A stretch of DNA of 64,000 nucleotides, from the NCBI GenBank assembly GCA_910577205.1, contig CAJTMA010000001.1:124001-188000 (forward strand), written 5' to 3'. This DNA is from an uncultured Alphaproteobacteria bacterium. GTDB taxonomy: Bacteria; Pseudomonadota; Alphaproteobacteria; RF32; CAG-239. The notes under the pieces are model-generated. The model made no database searches and was not told the DNA's origin. It saw only the letters and a program-made list of their open reading frames with translations. Below are positions 25,026 to 33,441 of this stretch, piece after piece; the first letter of the stretch is position 1; each line of letters starts with the position of its first letter. The position numbers were made by a program, and so were the translations under genes.

Positions 25026-25066
25026 ATAATCCCCCCTATTCTCAAGGGGGGGGGATTATCTTTTTA
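25026..25066. terminator. Bidirectional terminator
   Basis: An ATAATCCCCCC/GGGGGGATTAT hairpin with a nine-G run and a T-tract on the plus side lies between two convergent genes. Poly-G length may vary. Confidence 0.75.
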
Positions 25067-25414
25067 TTGCATAGGTTGAGTTGTCGTGGTTGAGATTGTT
25101 TCCTGAATCATATAAGCATTGCCTGTTGCAGGGGCTTGCGGCTGCGGCTGATTACCATCCGGCAGCGGCGCAACGTCTACGCCGGGATCACCGGGCAGCG
25201 GCTGCATTGCATTTTCTGAAGCGGCCGCGCCTGACGGAGCAATCGGCTGAATCGGATCTACAACCGTATAGCCTTCTTGGATGATTAAAGTATTAGTCCC
25301 CTGCGGCGAACCGACATCTGCGGAAACCTGATTGGCCTGCGCATTGGCATTACGGCTGTCGCAACCCATCAGGGCAAGCGCGGACACGCTTAAAGCCATC
25401 ATTATTTTTTTCAT
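25064..25414 (-). CDS. Small Pro-rich lipoprotein
   Basis: A 116-aa protein with a lipoprotein signal: MKKIMMALSVSALALMGC, where the lipobox LMGC gives Cys18 as the lipidated residue. The mature part is low complexity with many Pro, Gln, Ala and Asn, likely an extended chain across the periplasm. No domain is recognised. SD AAGGGG lies before the ATG. It stands alone on this strand. Function unknown. Confidence 0.78.
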   Translation of the reverse strand: MKKIMMALSVSALALMGCDSRNANAQANQVSADVGSPQGTNTLIIQEGYTVVDPIQPIAPSGAAASENAMQPLPGDPGVDVAPLPDGNQPQPQAPATGNAYMIQETISTTTTQPMQ

Positions 25415-25552
25415 GTTTCATTCCCCTTGTTTTTATATTTCTTACCTTATAGATATAACCGGAGGCTGCCGTTTTTCAACAATGACAGTTGACGAACTTT
25501 GTTTATCTGTTAGTATTATCAAGTTTGATGTAATTAGAATATGGAGACAGAA

Positions 25553-26233
25553 GTGATATTAGGCAAAAAGAATATTATCTGGGATTTAGATAACACCTTA
25601 TACCGTATTACCCCGGAATTTGCTGATATATTGGATGAGGCTACGGCTATTGCCGCGATTGAAGATTTGGGCGTTCCGCTTGATTTTGAAACCGCAAAAG
25701 CCAAAGTCAAAGAATCCTACCGCGTTTATCGGGATGGCGGCGAAATTTTTGTAAAAGAATATGGTATCGACCCCAAAGATATTTTTTTGGCTTATCATAA
25801 GCGCAAGCCGGTGCACCCGATTGTCCCCTATGAGAATCTGCTGGAAAAGTTAGAAGCCCTGCCTTGCGAACAATACATCTTTTCTACCAGCACCCGCGAT
25901 GTTTGTGAAAAAATTTTGAAACATATCGGCTTGTATGACTTTTTTAAAGGGCGTTTTTACTCGGTTGAAGATTTTGACACGTTTAAGAAAAATGAAAGCG
26001 CCGATGTTTATCTGCAGCTTTGCCAGAGGATTAATGTTGATCCCAAAGACTGCATTTTTGTAGATGACAGCTATTCTAACTTAGAATTTCCTAAAGAAAT
26101 CGGCATGACAACCGTGCGGATTTTCTATAACGAAAATTCAGCCAAAGACAAAACCTATATCGATTTTGCTTATAAAGGCATTCACAGCTTTTTGGAAGCT
26201 TGCCAACAGCAGCCTAGCGAAGTTTGCGGTTAA
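25553..26233 (+). CDS. HAD-superfamily hydrolase, pyrimidine 5'-nucleotidase type
   Basis: About 226 aa. HAD motif I is WDLDNTLY, motif II is FSTST, the Lys is in the FKKNESADVY region, and motif IV is FVDDSYSNLE. The 'DLDNTLY' form and the cap-domain placement match the family annotated as pyrimidine 5'-nucleotidase or Sdt1-like, which dephosphorylates nucleotides or sugar phosphates in the cytosol. I favour the GTG at 25553, with GGAG at proper spacing, over the ATG at 25541, which has no SD. It overlaps the next, convergent gene by 20 nt. Confidence 0.8.
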   Translation: MILGKKNIIWDLDNTLYRITPEFADILDEATAIAAIEDLGVPLDFETAKAKVKESYRVYRDGGEIFVKEYGIDPKDIFLAYHKRKPVHPIVPYENLLEKLEALPCEQYIFSTSTRDVCEKILKHIGLYDFFKGRFYSVEDFDTFKKNESADVYLQLCQRINVDPKDCIFVDDSYSNLEFPKEIGMTTVRIFYNENSAKDKTYIDFAYKGIHSFLEACQQQPSEVCG

Positions 26234-26915
26234 ACGCCCGACAGGTGTCGCTTTCCTTTTGGTAATTGCTGCGGCTGTCCAGTTTGCGCTGCTCTTCCAA
26301 AATCTGGTCGCGCAAGCGATTTACCAAAGGCGTTACGGCATTATAGAATTTCTGGGTCAATTCCGCAGAAACTTTGTCTTCGGAATCCATCCGCCCCACA
26401 TATGCGGGCGGAATTTTTTTTACTTCTTCGGATAATTCGCGGCGGATTATCGGTATAAAATATTCTAATGCCTGCTTGTTTATTTGTTGATGCACCTGCT
26501 CATGGCGGAGAACCAAGTTATAATTGCAGCTGCCGGGAACTAATTCTTTCGCCATGTAAATAACCGGACGGGAAAAACCAATATAGACACTCAGGCGCAG
26601 AGGCAGAATACAGCGGTCATTATTGCTTAGCGTTTTGGTCTGGGTGTTTAATTCATATTCGGAATTAATATTAACCAAGGCCAGCCCTGCCGCAAAAACG
26701 CCTTGTTCAAAGATTCCGGCCTGTTGTGCCATACGGCTTAATTCTTCACGCCCCATCGAGAAATCATAAATCAGTTTTCCGTAAGATGTTGTAAAAACAA
26801 TCTCGGGCACAAAGGACAAGTTTTCACATTCCTGCTTCGCTGTTTCTTCAGCCGGTGCTGACGAAGCAGAAAGGAAAATCACGCTGATTATTAATACAAA
26901 AAAAAGCTTTTTCAT
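26214..26915 (-). CDS. Secreted protein with HExxH motif
   Basis: A 233-aa protein with a signal peptide (about 1-22, ending APAEE). A HEQVH sequence at 138-142 (VLRHEQVHQQIN) is a possible zinc-protease site, as in DUF922-like proteins; the third ligand is not obvious, so activity is inference. Cysteines at 30, 102 and 130 and one near the end could form disulfides. It probably acts in the periplasm or envelope. Its 3' end overlaps the HAD gene. Confidence 0.65.
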   Translation of the reverse strand: MKKLFFVLIISVIFLSASSAPAEETAKQECENLSFVPEIVFTTSYGKLIYDFSMGREELSRMAQQAGIFEQGVFAAGLALVNINSEYELNTQTKTLSNNDRCILPLRLSVYIGFSRPVIYMAKELVPGSCNYNLVLRHEQVHQQINKQALEYFIPIIRRELSEEVKKIPPAYVGRMDSEDKVSAELTQKFYNAVTPLVNRLRDQILEEQRKLDSRSNYQKESDTCRAFNRKLR

Positions 26916-26973
26916 GATATATATGGTATAAGTTATTTATTAATATTGCGTTATAATTGCGGAGAAACAGCAG

Positions 26974-27912
26974 ATGAACAAATTAATCTTCGGCGGAATG
27001 CTTATCCTTTTAGGTTCTGTGTCGACACTTGTTTATGCCCAACATCCCGGAAGTTATATGCGTAAACCTTTGCCTGCACCTAACTTTTTTGTACCGCAGA
27101 AAGCCCTGCCCCAACCGGAAAAGCTGCCACCGTTTAATATGCCGGAGCAGGAAGAGAATATTCCGGCGGAAGTTGTTCACAAACCAAGCACCCCGGCCCC
27201 GACCATTACTTTTGAGCGCGAAGAAGAAACCACTCCTGAGAAAAACTCGCCGGCGGAAGAATTTAATCCCAAGCTTGACGTTTCGCTGCCTGAACCGGAG
27301 GAAACCACCGCACCGAAATACAAGCAGGAATATGACGCTTATGTCAAAGACTTAAAAGCCATTGCCGAAACCGGCAAAGCTCCGGCTAATCCTGAGCTGG
27401 AAAAAGATTTGGAAAAGCTAAACAGCGAAGACCGCTTGAAAGTTGATGAAGAAGGGCGCATTACCGAAGTTTTTCAGCAATCGCAGCTGATTAACCCTAT
27501 GGCTTCCGGCAGAGAATATGGCGGCACGACTGTTCAGATTCTGGAGCAGGCAGAGATAGACCGCAGCAGCTCTTTTGTATCTGAAGAAGCGCATAATCCC
27601 TTTGCAGACGGCAAGGAAGTTGAAGCAATGTCGCCAGAAACCGCCGCTTATTTTGGCGGAACAAACCCGTTTTATGACGGAGATGTCATTTCATATGACG
27701 AAGAAGAAGACAGTGACAAAGAAAAGCAAATAGAAAGGCCGACTTCTGAAATACAGGCCGAAGCCGCTCCCGAAGAGGAAGCAGCTCAACCCGAGCCCGA
27801 AGCCTATACACCGCCCGAACCCAAAAAAACACATAGTTCCGGTAACAGAAACCGCGGCCGCAGAGCAAACAGCGCGGCTTCGTTTAATCTCGGCCCGAAT
27901 ATGGTTCGCTAA
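26974..27912 (+). CDS. Secreted Pro/Glu-rich protein, unknown
   Basis: A 312-aa protein with a signal peptide (MNKLIFGGMLILLGSVSTLVYA). The mature part is acidic and low complexity, with stretches such as PEPEETTAPK, EEEAAQPEPEAYTPPEPKK, and a basic end (NRNRGRRANS). Two blocks contain Gly/Asn-Pro-Phe-rich motifs (HNPFADG, TNPFYDG) that may be a repeat. It has no catalytic motif and is likely a disordered, envelope-spanning protein. SD GGAG precedes the ATG. It converges with the dapE-like gene with a 4-nt gap. Confidence 0.7.
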   Translation: MNKLIFGGMLILLGSVSTLVYAQHPGSYMRKPLPAPNFFVPQKALPQPEKLPPFNMPEQEENIPAEVVHKPSTPAPTITFEREEETTPEKNSPAEEFNPKLDVSLPEPEETTAPKYKQEYDAYVKDLKAIAETGKAPANPELEKDLEKLNSEDRLKVDEEGRITEVFQQSQLINPMASGREYGGTTVQILEQAEIDRSSSFVSEEAHNPFADGKEVEAMSPETAAYFGGTNPFYDGDVISYDEEEDSDKEKQIERPTSEIQAEAAPEEEAAQPEPEAYTPPEPKKTHSSGNRNRGRRANSAASFNLGPNMVR

Positions 27913-27916
27913 GCTG

Positions 27917-29050
27917 TCAGAAATAATTTTTAATAAAATCCCGGTAGATGACTTCAAGTAAATAAATATCTTCAACCTTGGCAGCTTCATTCATTCGGTG
28001 CACCAAGGTATTTGTCAGCCCGAATTCGATAACCGGGCAATAGCTGCTGATGAAGCCGGCGGAAGTTGAAGAACCATCTGTTCCGCAAGAGGGAATAATT
28101 CCGGAAGCCCGCTCTATCACTTCTTTCAGCAATGACATTTCCCGTTCCGGGGTATTGTAATAGATATTTCTGTCTTTTTCATATTTAAGCTCAAATTCCC
28201 CCTTGGCAAAGGAAACATTCCTCTGTACCCAAGACACGATGTTTTCCGGGCGGTGGTTGTTGTTATATAATATCTGCACCATTGCCGTCGCCGTCATAGG
28301 GAAATTGCTGTACAGCCCGTTTTCAGACCGTAAGGACATAATTTGCAGAGTTGACGGGGAAAAGTTTTCATTACCGTTATCCAAGGCGGTGGCTTTAAGC
28401 TTATTAAGCAAGTCCAGCAAATTATGAAGCGGATTTTGACTGGCTGCGTGATATGCCGGATGGCCGCTCCGGCCAAAAGATTTTATTTCAAACCAAAGGC
28501 TGCCGCGAGCACCGATTTTAATTGCTTCGCCCATGCGCTTAGGGTTGCTCGGGCTGCCGAAGATACAAAAATCAAACTTCTCGCCCTCTGCGGTTAATTG
28601 TTCAAGCATCTTCTGCACGGAATGACCGCCGCATTCTTCTTCATCGCTGCTAAGCAGCAGGCTCACCCGCCCCGGCAGGCCTCCTTCTTTCACCAGGCTT
28701 TCACAAGCTGAAATAAAGCCCGCCACAGCTCCTTTCATATCGCAAATGCCCCGGGCATACAGCAGGCCGTCGTCAACCGTTCCGCCAAACGGGGAATAAC
28801 GCCATTCCTCCTCGGCCTGAGGGGTTGCTATATCCAAATGTCCGGCGAATAAAAGATGTTTTCCTCCCTGTCCCATAGAGGCAAACAGTCCGGGAGTTTT
28901 TGCGTGATTATCATTTTCCAGGTCAAACAGCCTGACGTTAAAGCCATCGGCTTCAAGATATGTTTTGAGGTAAGAAAAAACAGGAAATAATTGAGGGGAG
29001 TGTGAGCGGTATTGGACAAGTTTCTGCGCCAACTCGATTACATTAGTCAT
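27917..29050 (-). CDS. M20-family deacylase, DapE-like, with altered metal site
   Basis: A 377-aa M20 metallopeptidase. It resembles succinyl-diaminopimelate desuccinylase (lysine/DAP synthesis): FAGHLDIATP (His ligand), RGICDMKGAVAGF (bridging Asp), SSDEEECGGHS (catalytic Glu), and CGTDGSSTSAGFISSYCPVIEFG and NTLVHRMNE (last His) near the end. The family GEPT motif, which supplies a glutamate ligand for zinc 1, reads FGSPSN here, so that ligand is serine. It could be a paralogue with different activity or a mono-zinc enzyme. I therefore give no firm gene symbol. It stands alone between two oppositely oriented genes. Confidence 0.78.
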   Translation of the reverse strand: MTNVIELAQKLVQYRSHSPQLFPVFSYLKTYLEADGFNVRLFDLENDNHAKTPGLFASMGQGGKHLLFAGHLDIATPQAEEEWRYSPFGGTVDDGLLYARGICDMKGAVAGFISACESLVKEGGLPGRVSLLLSSDEEECGGHSVQKMLEQLTAEGEKFDFCIFGSPSNPKRMGEAIKIGARGSLWFEIKSFGRSGHPAYHAASQNPLHNLLDLLNKLKATALDNGNENFSPSTLQIMSLRSENGLYSNFPMTATAMVQILYNNNHRPENIVSWVQRNVSFAKGEFELKYEKDRNIYYNTPEREMSLLKEVIERASGIIPSCGTDGSSTSAGFISSYCPVIEFGLTNTLVHRMNEAAKVEDIYLLEVIYRDFIKNYF

Positions 29051-29155
29051 AAGTCATTCCTAAAATCAGGTTTATATACGATTGCGTATAAAAGTAGATA
29101 AAAAAGATATAATCCTTTTTATGCAGATTTAAACCTTTGGGAATTCTAAAACAGA

Positions 29156-31849
29156 CTAAGCGGCTTGTTTGGAACTCAGTGATTTCAGTTCATAAAGCTT
29201 TTCTAAGGCCTCGCGCGGGGACAGGTCGTCAGGGTTCAGGCTTTCCATAAATTCGGCCAGCTCTGATTTGACCGGAATAACTTCCTCCCGCGGTTTAAGC
29301 GATGCAAAAAGCGGCAAATCATCTGCCAGTTCAGCAACATTCTTATGGCTGCTATCGCTTTCTAATGATTGCAGCACCTGTTCGGCACGTTTGATTACCA
29401 CTTTCGGCAAGCCCGCCAGTTTGGCAACATGAATACCGTAAGAACGGTCAGCCGCCCCGTTAATCACCTCGTGCAGGAAAACCACTTCCTCATTGAACTC
29501 TTTAATTTTCATGCAATGCAGGCTCATGCGCGGCAATTTTGACACCAAGCTGGTTAATTCATGGTAGTGGGTGGCAAACAAAGCCCGGCAATGATTAGCC
29601 TCGTGCAAATGTTCAATCACCGCCCAGGCAATCGACAAGCCGTCAAAAGTCGCTGTGCCGCGGCCGATTTCATCCAAAATAACAAAAGAGCGTTCATCCG
29701 CCTGATTCAAAATGCTGGCGGTTTCAACCATTTCCACCATAAAGGTCGAGCGGCCGCGCGCCAAGTCATCACTCGCGCCGACACGCGAGAAAATCTTGTC
29801 AATAATGCCGATATGCGCGGATTTACAAGGGACAAAAGCTCCCATTTGCGCCATAATGGCAATAATGGCGTTTTGGCGCAGGAAAGTGGATTTACCGGCC
29901 ATATTCGGACCGGTCAGCAACCAAATCAGATTATCTTCATCCAGCACGCAGTTGTTGCCGACAAAAGCGCCGCCATGCTCTTTTTTTATCGCATATTCAA
30001 CAACCGGGTGGCGGCCGTCAACAATCTCAAAAGCCAGCGAATTATCCAACTGCGGGCGGCAATAGTTATTTTCCACCGCCAAATCGGCCAAAGCCGCGCC
30101 AACATCCAGTTCCGCCAAAGCTTTAGCCGTGCGGGAAATGTCATCAGAAGCGGCCAGCACTTCCTTAACCATATTGTCAAACAGCTCTAATTCCATTGCC
30201 AGAGATTTTTCAGCTGCGCCGCGAATGCCGTTTTCCAGTTCGGTCAGCTCAACCGTGGTAAAGCGGGCAGCATTTAAGACGGACTGGCGATGGATAAAAT
30301 CTTTGTTTTCCAACATTTCGGTAGCAAATTTGCTTTGAACCTCAATAAAATAGCCGATGACATTGTTGTATTTGATTTTTAAATTGGGAATATTGACGGC
30401 TTCAGCATATTTGTTCTGTAATTCAAGAATAAGCTTATGGCTGTCTTCCTTCATTTCTTTTACGGCATCCAAGGGAGGATAGTATCCCGGGCGGATAAAC
30501 CCGCCGTCACGCGCTAAAAGCGGCAGTTCTTCGTCAAGCGCCCGATTAAAGGTATCAACCATGGTTTCATGAAACCCCAAACGTTTCATAATCGCGGCAA
30601 CAGCTGCCGGAAGTTCCTGCTCGACAGACGCACCGGCTGTTTGGTTGAAGCCGGCAAGCAATATTTTCAGTTGCGGAATGACCGACAAAGTGGTTTTGAT
30701 ATTTGCCAAATCACGCGGGCCTCCGCGGCCAAGGCTTAAACGCGATACGGCACGTTCCATATCCGGACAAGATTTGAGCAAATCGCGAAAGTCTTCCCGC
30801 AAGCGAGGGTGGTTAATAAAGAACTCAATCACGTCCAAACGCTGGTTAATCTCCGGCAAATCGACCAGCGGGCTGGCAACCCGTCCGGCAAGCAAACGCC
30901 CGCCGACTGCGGTAACCGTGCGATCCATTACCGAAAGCAGGGTTGCTCCCTTATCTCCGGTCAGGGATTCCAGCAGTTCCAAATTCTTGCGGGTAGCGCC
31001 GTCAATTTCCATAACCTTGTTTTCATAGACTTTAACCGGTTTTTCAATCCGCGGCATTTGCCCTTTTTGCGTATTTTCCACATAATCCAGCAAAATCCCG
31101 GCGGCGGTGGTTTCCGTGCGGCTGAAATTGCCAAAGGCATCCAGTGTTTCAACTTTGAAAATATCCTGCAAACGGCGGCGGGCATTTTCACTGTTAAAGC
31201 GCGCCTGCGGCAAAACCGACAGCTTTTCGCGGTATTCATTAAGCAGGCCAAACAACCGCTGATTTTGCAGATAAGCGTCTGACACCAGAATTTCTACCGG
31301 GCTTAACCGGGCTAACGCCGAGCTTAAAATGACCGCTTCGTCTTTGTCTTTCAGGCTGATTTCCTGCGTGTAGAAATCGCCGGTTGACAAATCCAGCCAT
31401 GCCAACCCCAGATTATCGTTCAATTTGGCAAGGCTGAGAATGAAGTTGTTGCGCTTGGAATCCAACAGATTGTCTTCGGTCAGTGTTCCCGGCGTTACCA
31501 GACGGATAACATCGCGCTGAACAACCGCTTTATAGCCGCGTTTTTTCGCTTCTTTCGGATCTTCCGTCTGCTCGCAAATTGCCACTTTATAGCCTTGGCG
31601 GATGAGTTTAGCCAAGTAGCTTTCATAAGCATGAAACGGCACGCCGCACATAGGAATATCCTGCCCGTCGTGTTTGCCGCGTTTGGTAAGGGCGATATCC
31701 AAAGCCTTGGAAGCGGTGACGGCATCGTCAAAAAACATCTCATAGAAATCACCCATGCGGTAAAACAACAGGTAATCTTGGTGTTTGCTCTTAATGTCAA
31801 GGTATTGCGCCATCATCGGCGTTATCGGGGCTGCGGTATTTTCAGTCAT
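29156..31849 (-). CDS. mutS: DNA mismatch repair protein MutS
   Basis: An 897-aa mismatch-recognition ATPase. The start at 31849 (MTENTAAPITPMMAQYLDIK) gives the normal N-terminus; the longer ORF adds an unusual 26 residues. The mismatch-probing Phe-x-Glu is present in FYRMGDFYEMFF. The ATPase end carries Walker A (GPNMAGKSTFLRQ), Walker B (FVILDEIGRGTATFDGLSI), and the family helix-turn-helix near the C-terminus. It may bind the beta clamp. No mutL gene is in the window. Confidence 0.96.
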   Translation of the reverse strand: MTENTAAPITPMMAQYLDIKSKHQDYLLFYRMGDFYEMFFDDAVTASKALDIALTKRGKHDGQDIPMCGVPFHAYESYLAKLIRQGYKVAICEQTEDPKEAKKRGYKAVVQRDVIRLVTPGTLTEDNLLDSKRNNFILSLAKLNDNLGLAWLDLSTGDFYTQEISLKDKDEAVILSSALARLSPVEILVSDAYLQNQRLFGLLNEYREKLSVLPQARFNSENARRRLQDIFKVETLDAFGNFSRTETTAAGILLDYVENTQKGQMPRIEKPVKVYENKVMEIDGATRKNLELLESLTGDKGATLLSVMDRTVTAVGGRLLAGRVASPLVDLPEINQRLDVIEFFINHPRLREDFRDLLKSCPDMERAVSRLSLGRGGPRDLANIKTTLSVIPQLKILLAGFNQTAGASVEQELPAAVAAIMKRLGFHETMVDTFNRALDEELPLLARDGGFIRPGYYPPLDAVKEMKEDSHKLILELQNKYAEAVNIPNLKIKYNNVIGYFIEVQSKFATEMLENKDFIHRQSVLNAARFTTVELTELENGIRGAAEKSLAMELELFDNMVKEVLAASDDISRTAKALAELDVGAALADLAVENNYCRPQLDNSLAFEIVDGRHPVVEYAIKKEHGGAFVGNNCVLDEDNLIWLLTGPNMAGKSTFLRQNAIIAIMAQMGAFVPCKSAHIGIIDKIFSRVGASDDLARGRSTFMVEMVETASILNQADERSFVILDEIGRGTATFDGLSIAWAVIEHLHEANHCRALFATHYHELTSLVSKLPRMSLHCMKIKEFNEEVVFLHEVINGAADRSYGIHVAKLAGLPKVVIKRAEQVLQSLESDSSHKNVAELADDLPLFASLKPREEVIPVKSELAEFMESLNPDDLSPREALEKLYELKSLSSKQAA

Positions 31850-31942
31850 TTTTCTCAGATTATTTATCAAATTTAAACTATCTGTATCATAATCTATTTT
31901 AAGGTATCGTCCAGAGTTTTTTAGCATTTATGGAACCATAGG

Positions 31943-33370
31943 ATGTTTAAACGCAGCAACAATTATTACAAATTTGAAAAAAACAACAAATTTGCCGACC
32001 GTGTTTTGGTTTTATCTCTGCCGTCGGCACTGGTTTTTATTATGCTGGTTGCTTTGCGGTTGCTGCCACCGTCAATGGCTGTCATTTCCTATGCGGCAAT
32101 TATCATATTCAACATAGTCTTTTTGCTGCCGATTTCCTTTGAAATGCAGCAGCTGAAAAACTATGTCAAAAATCTGTCGCAGGGCGAAGTTCCGGGTGAA
32201 GGAAGCATTGAGTTATCAGAAAAAGATGCCAAAGAAATCGTGGAAGCCGTCAATGCCATGCACCGTTTCTGGGCTGCTAAGACAGACACGCTTGAGGCTC
32301 AGACTATTTCCGACACCGCCGTATTGGACACCCTGCCCGACCCGATTATGATGATTGACCGCTCCGGCAATGTTATCGGGGCTAATTTGTCCTCCCGCAC
32401 TATCTTTGGCAAAGAAATAACCGATAAAAACATCGAAAAGATTATCGATTCAAATAATTTTATTGAAGCCGTATCTCGCGTACTCAAAAAAGAAAGCGAA
32501 TCCGAAAACCTGATTTTTTATGTGAAATCGCCTTTAGACCAGAAGCTTTATGCCCATATCAAACGCCTGCCTTATTTATCCAAAGGGCGTGCCGTTGCGG
32601 TTATTTCGCTTTATGACCTGACCAAAGCGATGAAAATTGAAAAAATGCAATCAGATTTTGTGGCAAATGCCAGCCATGAACTGCGCACGCCGCTGGCGAT
32701 TATCTCCGGTTTTATCGAAACGCTGCAAACCGCCGCAAAAGACGATGAAGAAGCCCGCGACAAATTTTTGAAGATTATGCAAGAGCAGGCGGAATATATG
32801 TCTTCACTGATTGAAAACCTGTTGTCGTTATCTAAAATTGAGATGAGTCAGGATATGCCGCCGGAAGACAAAGTGGATGTCAGCAAAATTATTGAAGAAG
32901 TCAGCGATGCGCTGTCGCTCAAAGCACAAGCCAGAGAAATTGAGATTCACACATTTATGGAAACTGATTTGCCCGAAATCACTGCTGATGCGCGGCAGGT
33001 TAAACAAGTGATTCAAAACCTGACGGATAATGCGGTCAAATACGGTGTGGCAAAAAGCGATTTATTAATCAAAGCCAGAGTGGCAGACAGCATTCCTTTA
33101 TCCAAAAGTTTTCAGGTTGCCAAAGGCAAAGCCGTGGCTATTTCCATTAACAACAAAGGCCCCAAAATCTCCCCCGAAAATCTGGCACGTTTGACCGAAC
33201 GTTTTTACCGGATGCAGGAACACAAAGATTTGAATATTAAGGGAACAGGTTTGGGTTTGGCGATTGCCAAGCATATTATCTTGCGCCACAAAGGCAATTT
33301 GACGGTGACCTCCACCGCTTATAACGGCACAACGTTTACCATTTATCTGCCGGTTTCTTTAACCCAGTAA
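31943..33370 (+). CDS. PhoR-type sensor histidine kinase
   Basis: A 475-aa membrane kinase. Two membrane segments (about 24-40 and 44-66) lead to a HAMP-like linker and a PAS-like domain (VLDTLPDPIMMIDRSGNVIGANLSS). The DHp box is FVANASHELRTPLAII, and the ATPase has N (LTDNAVKY), G1 and G2 (GTGLGLAIAKHII) boxes. The pattern fits PhoR, the phosphate-starvation sensor, but phoB and pstSCAB are not in the window, so the signal is uncertain. It diverges from mutS and ends at a shared terminator with dnaK. Confidence 0.85.
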   Translation: MFKRSNNYYKFEKNNKFADRVLVLSLPSALVFIMLVALRLLPPSMAVISYAAIIIFNIVFLLPISFEMQQLKNYVKNLSQGEVPGEGSIELSEKDAKEIVEAVNAMHRFWAAKTDTLEAQTISDTAVLDTLPDPIMMIDRSGNVIGANLSSRTIFGKEITDKNIEKIIDSNNFIEAVSRVLKKESESENLIFYVKSPLDQKLYAHIKRLPYLSKGRAVAVISLYDLTKAMKIEKMQSDFVANASHELRTPLAIISGFIETLQTAAKDDEEARDKFLKIMQEQAEYMSSLIENLLSLSKIEMSQDMPPEDKVDVSKIIEEVSDALSLKAQAREIEIHTFMETDLPEITADARQVKQVIQNLTDNAVKYGVAKSDLLIKARVADSIPLSKSFQVAKGKAVAISINNKGPKISPENLARLTERFYRMQEHKDLNIKGTGLGLAIAKHIILRHKGNLTVTSTAYNGTTFTIYLPVSLTQ

Positions 33371-33397
33371 ACGCGGAGGTTTCTGTAAGGCAACAAT

Positions 33398-33427
33398 AAA
33401 AAAGCCGCCCAATCAGGCGGCTTTTTT
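33398..33427. terminator. Bidirectional terminator between phoR-like gene and dnaK
   Basis: AAAAAAGCCGCC (33398-33409) and GGCGGCTTTTTT (33416-33427) are perfect inverted repeats with A and T ends, so they can stop both strands. Confidence 0.88.
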
Positions 33428-33441
33428 GCAGTTAAACACTC

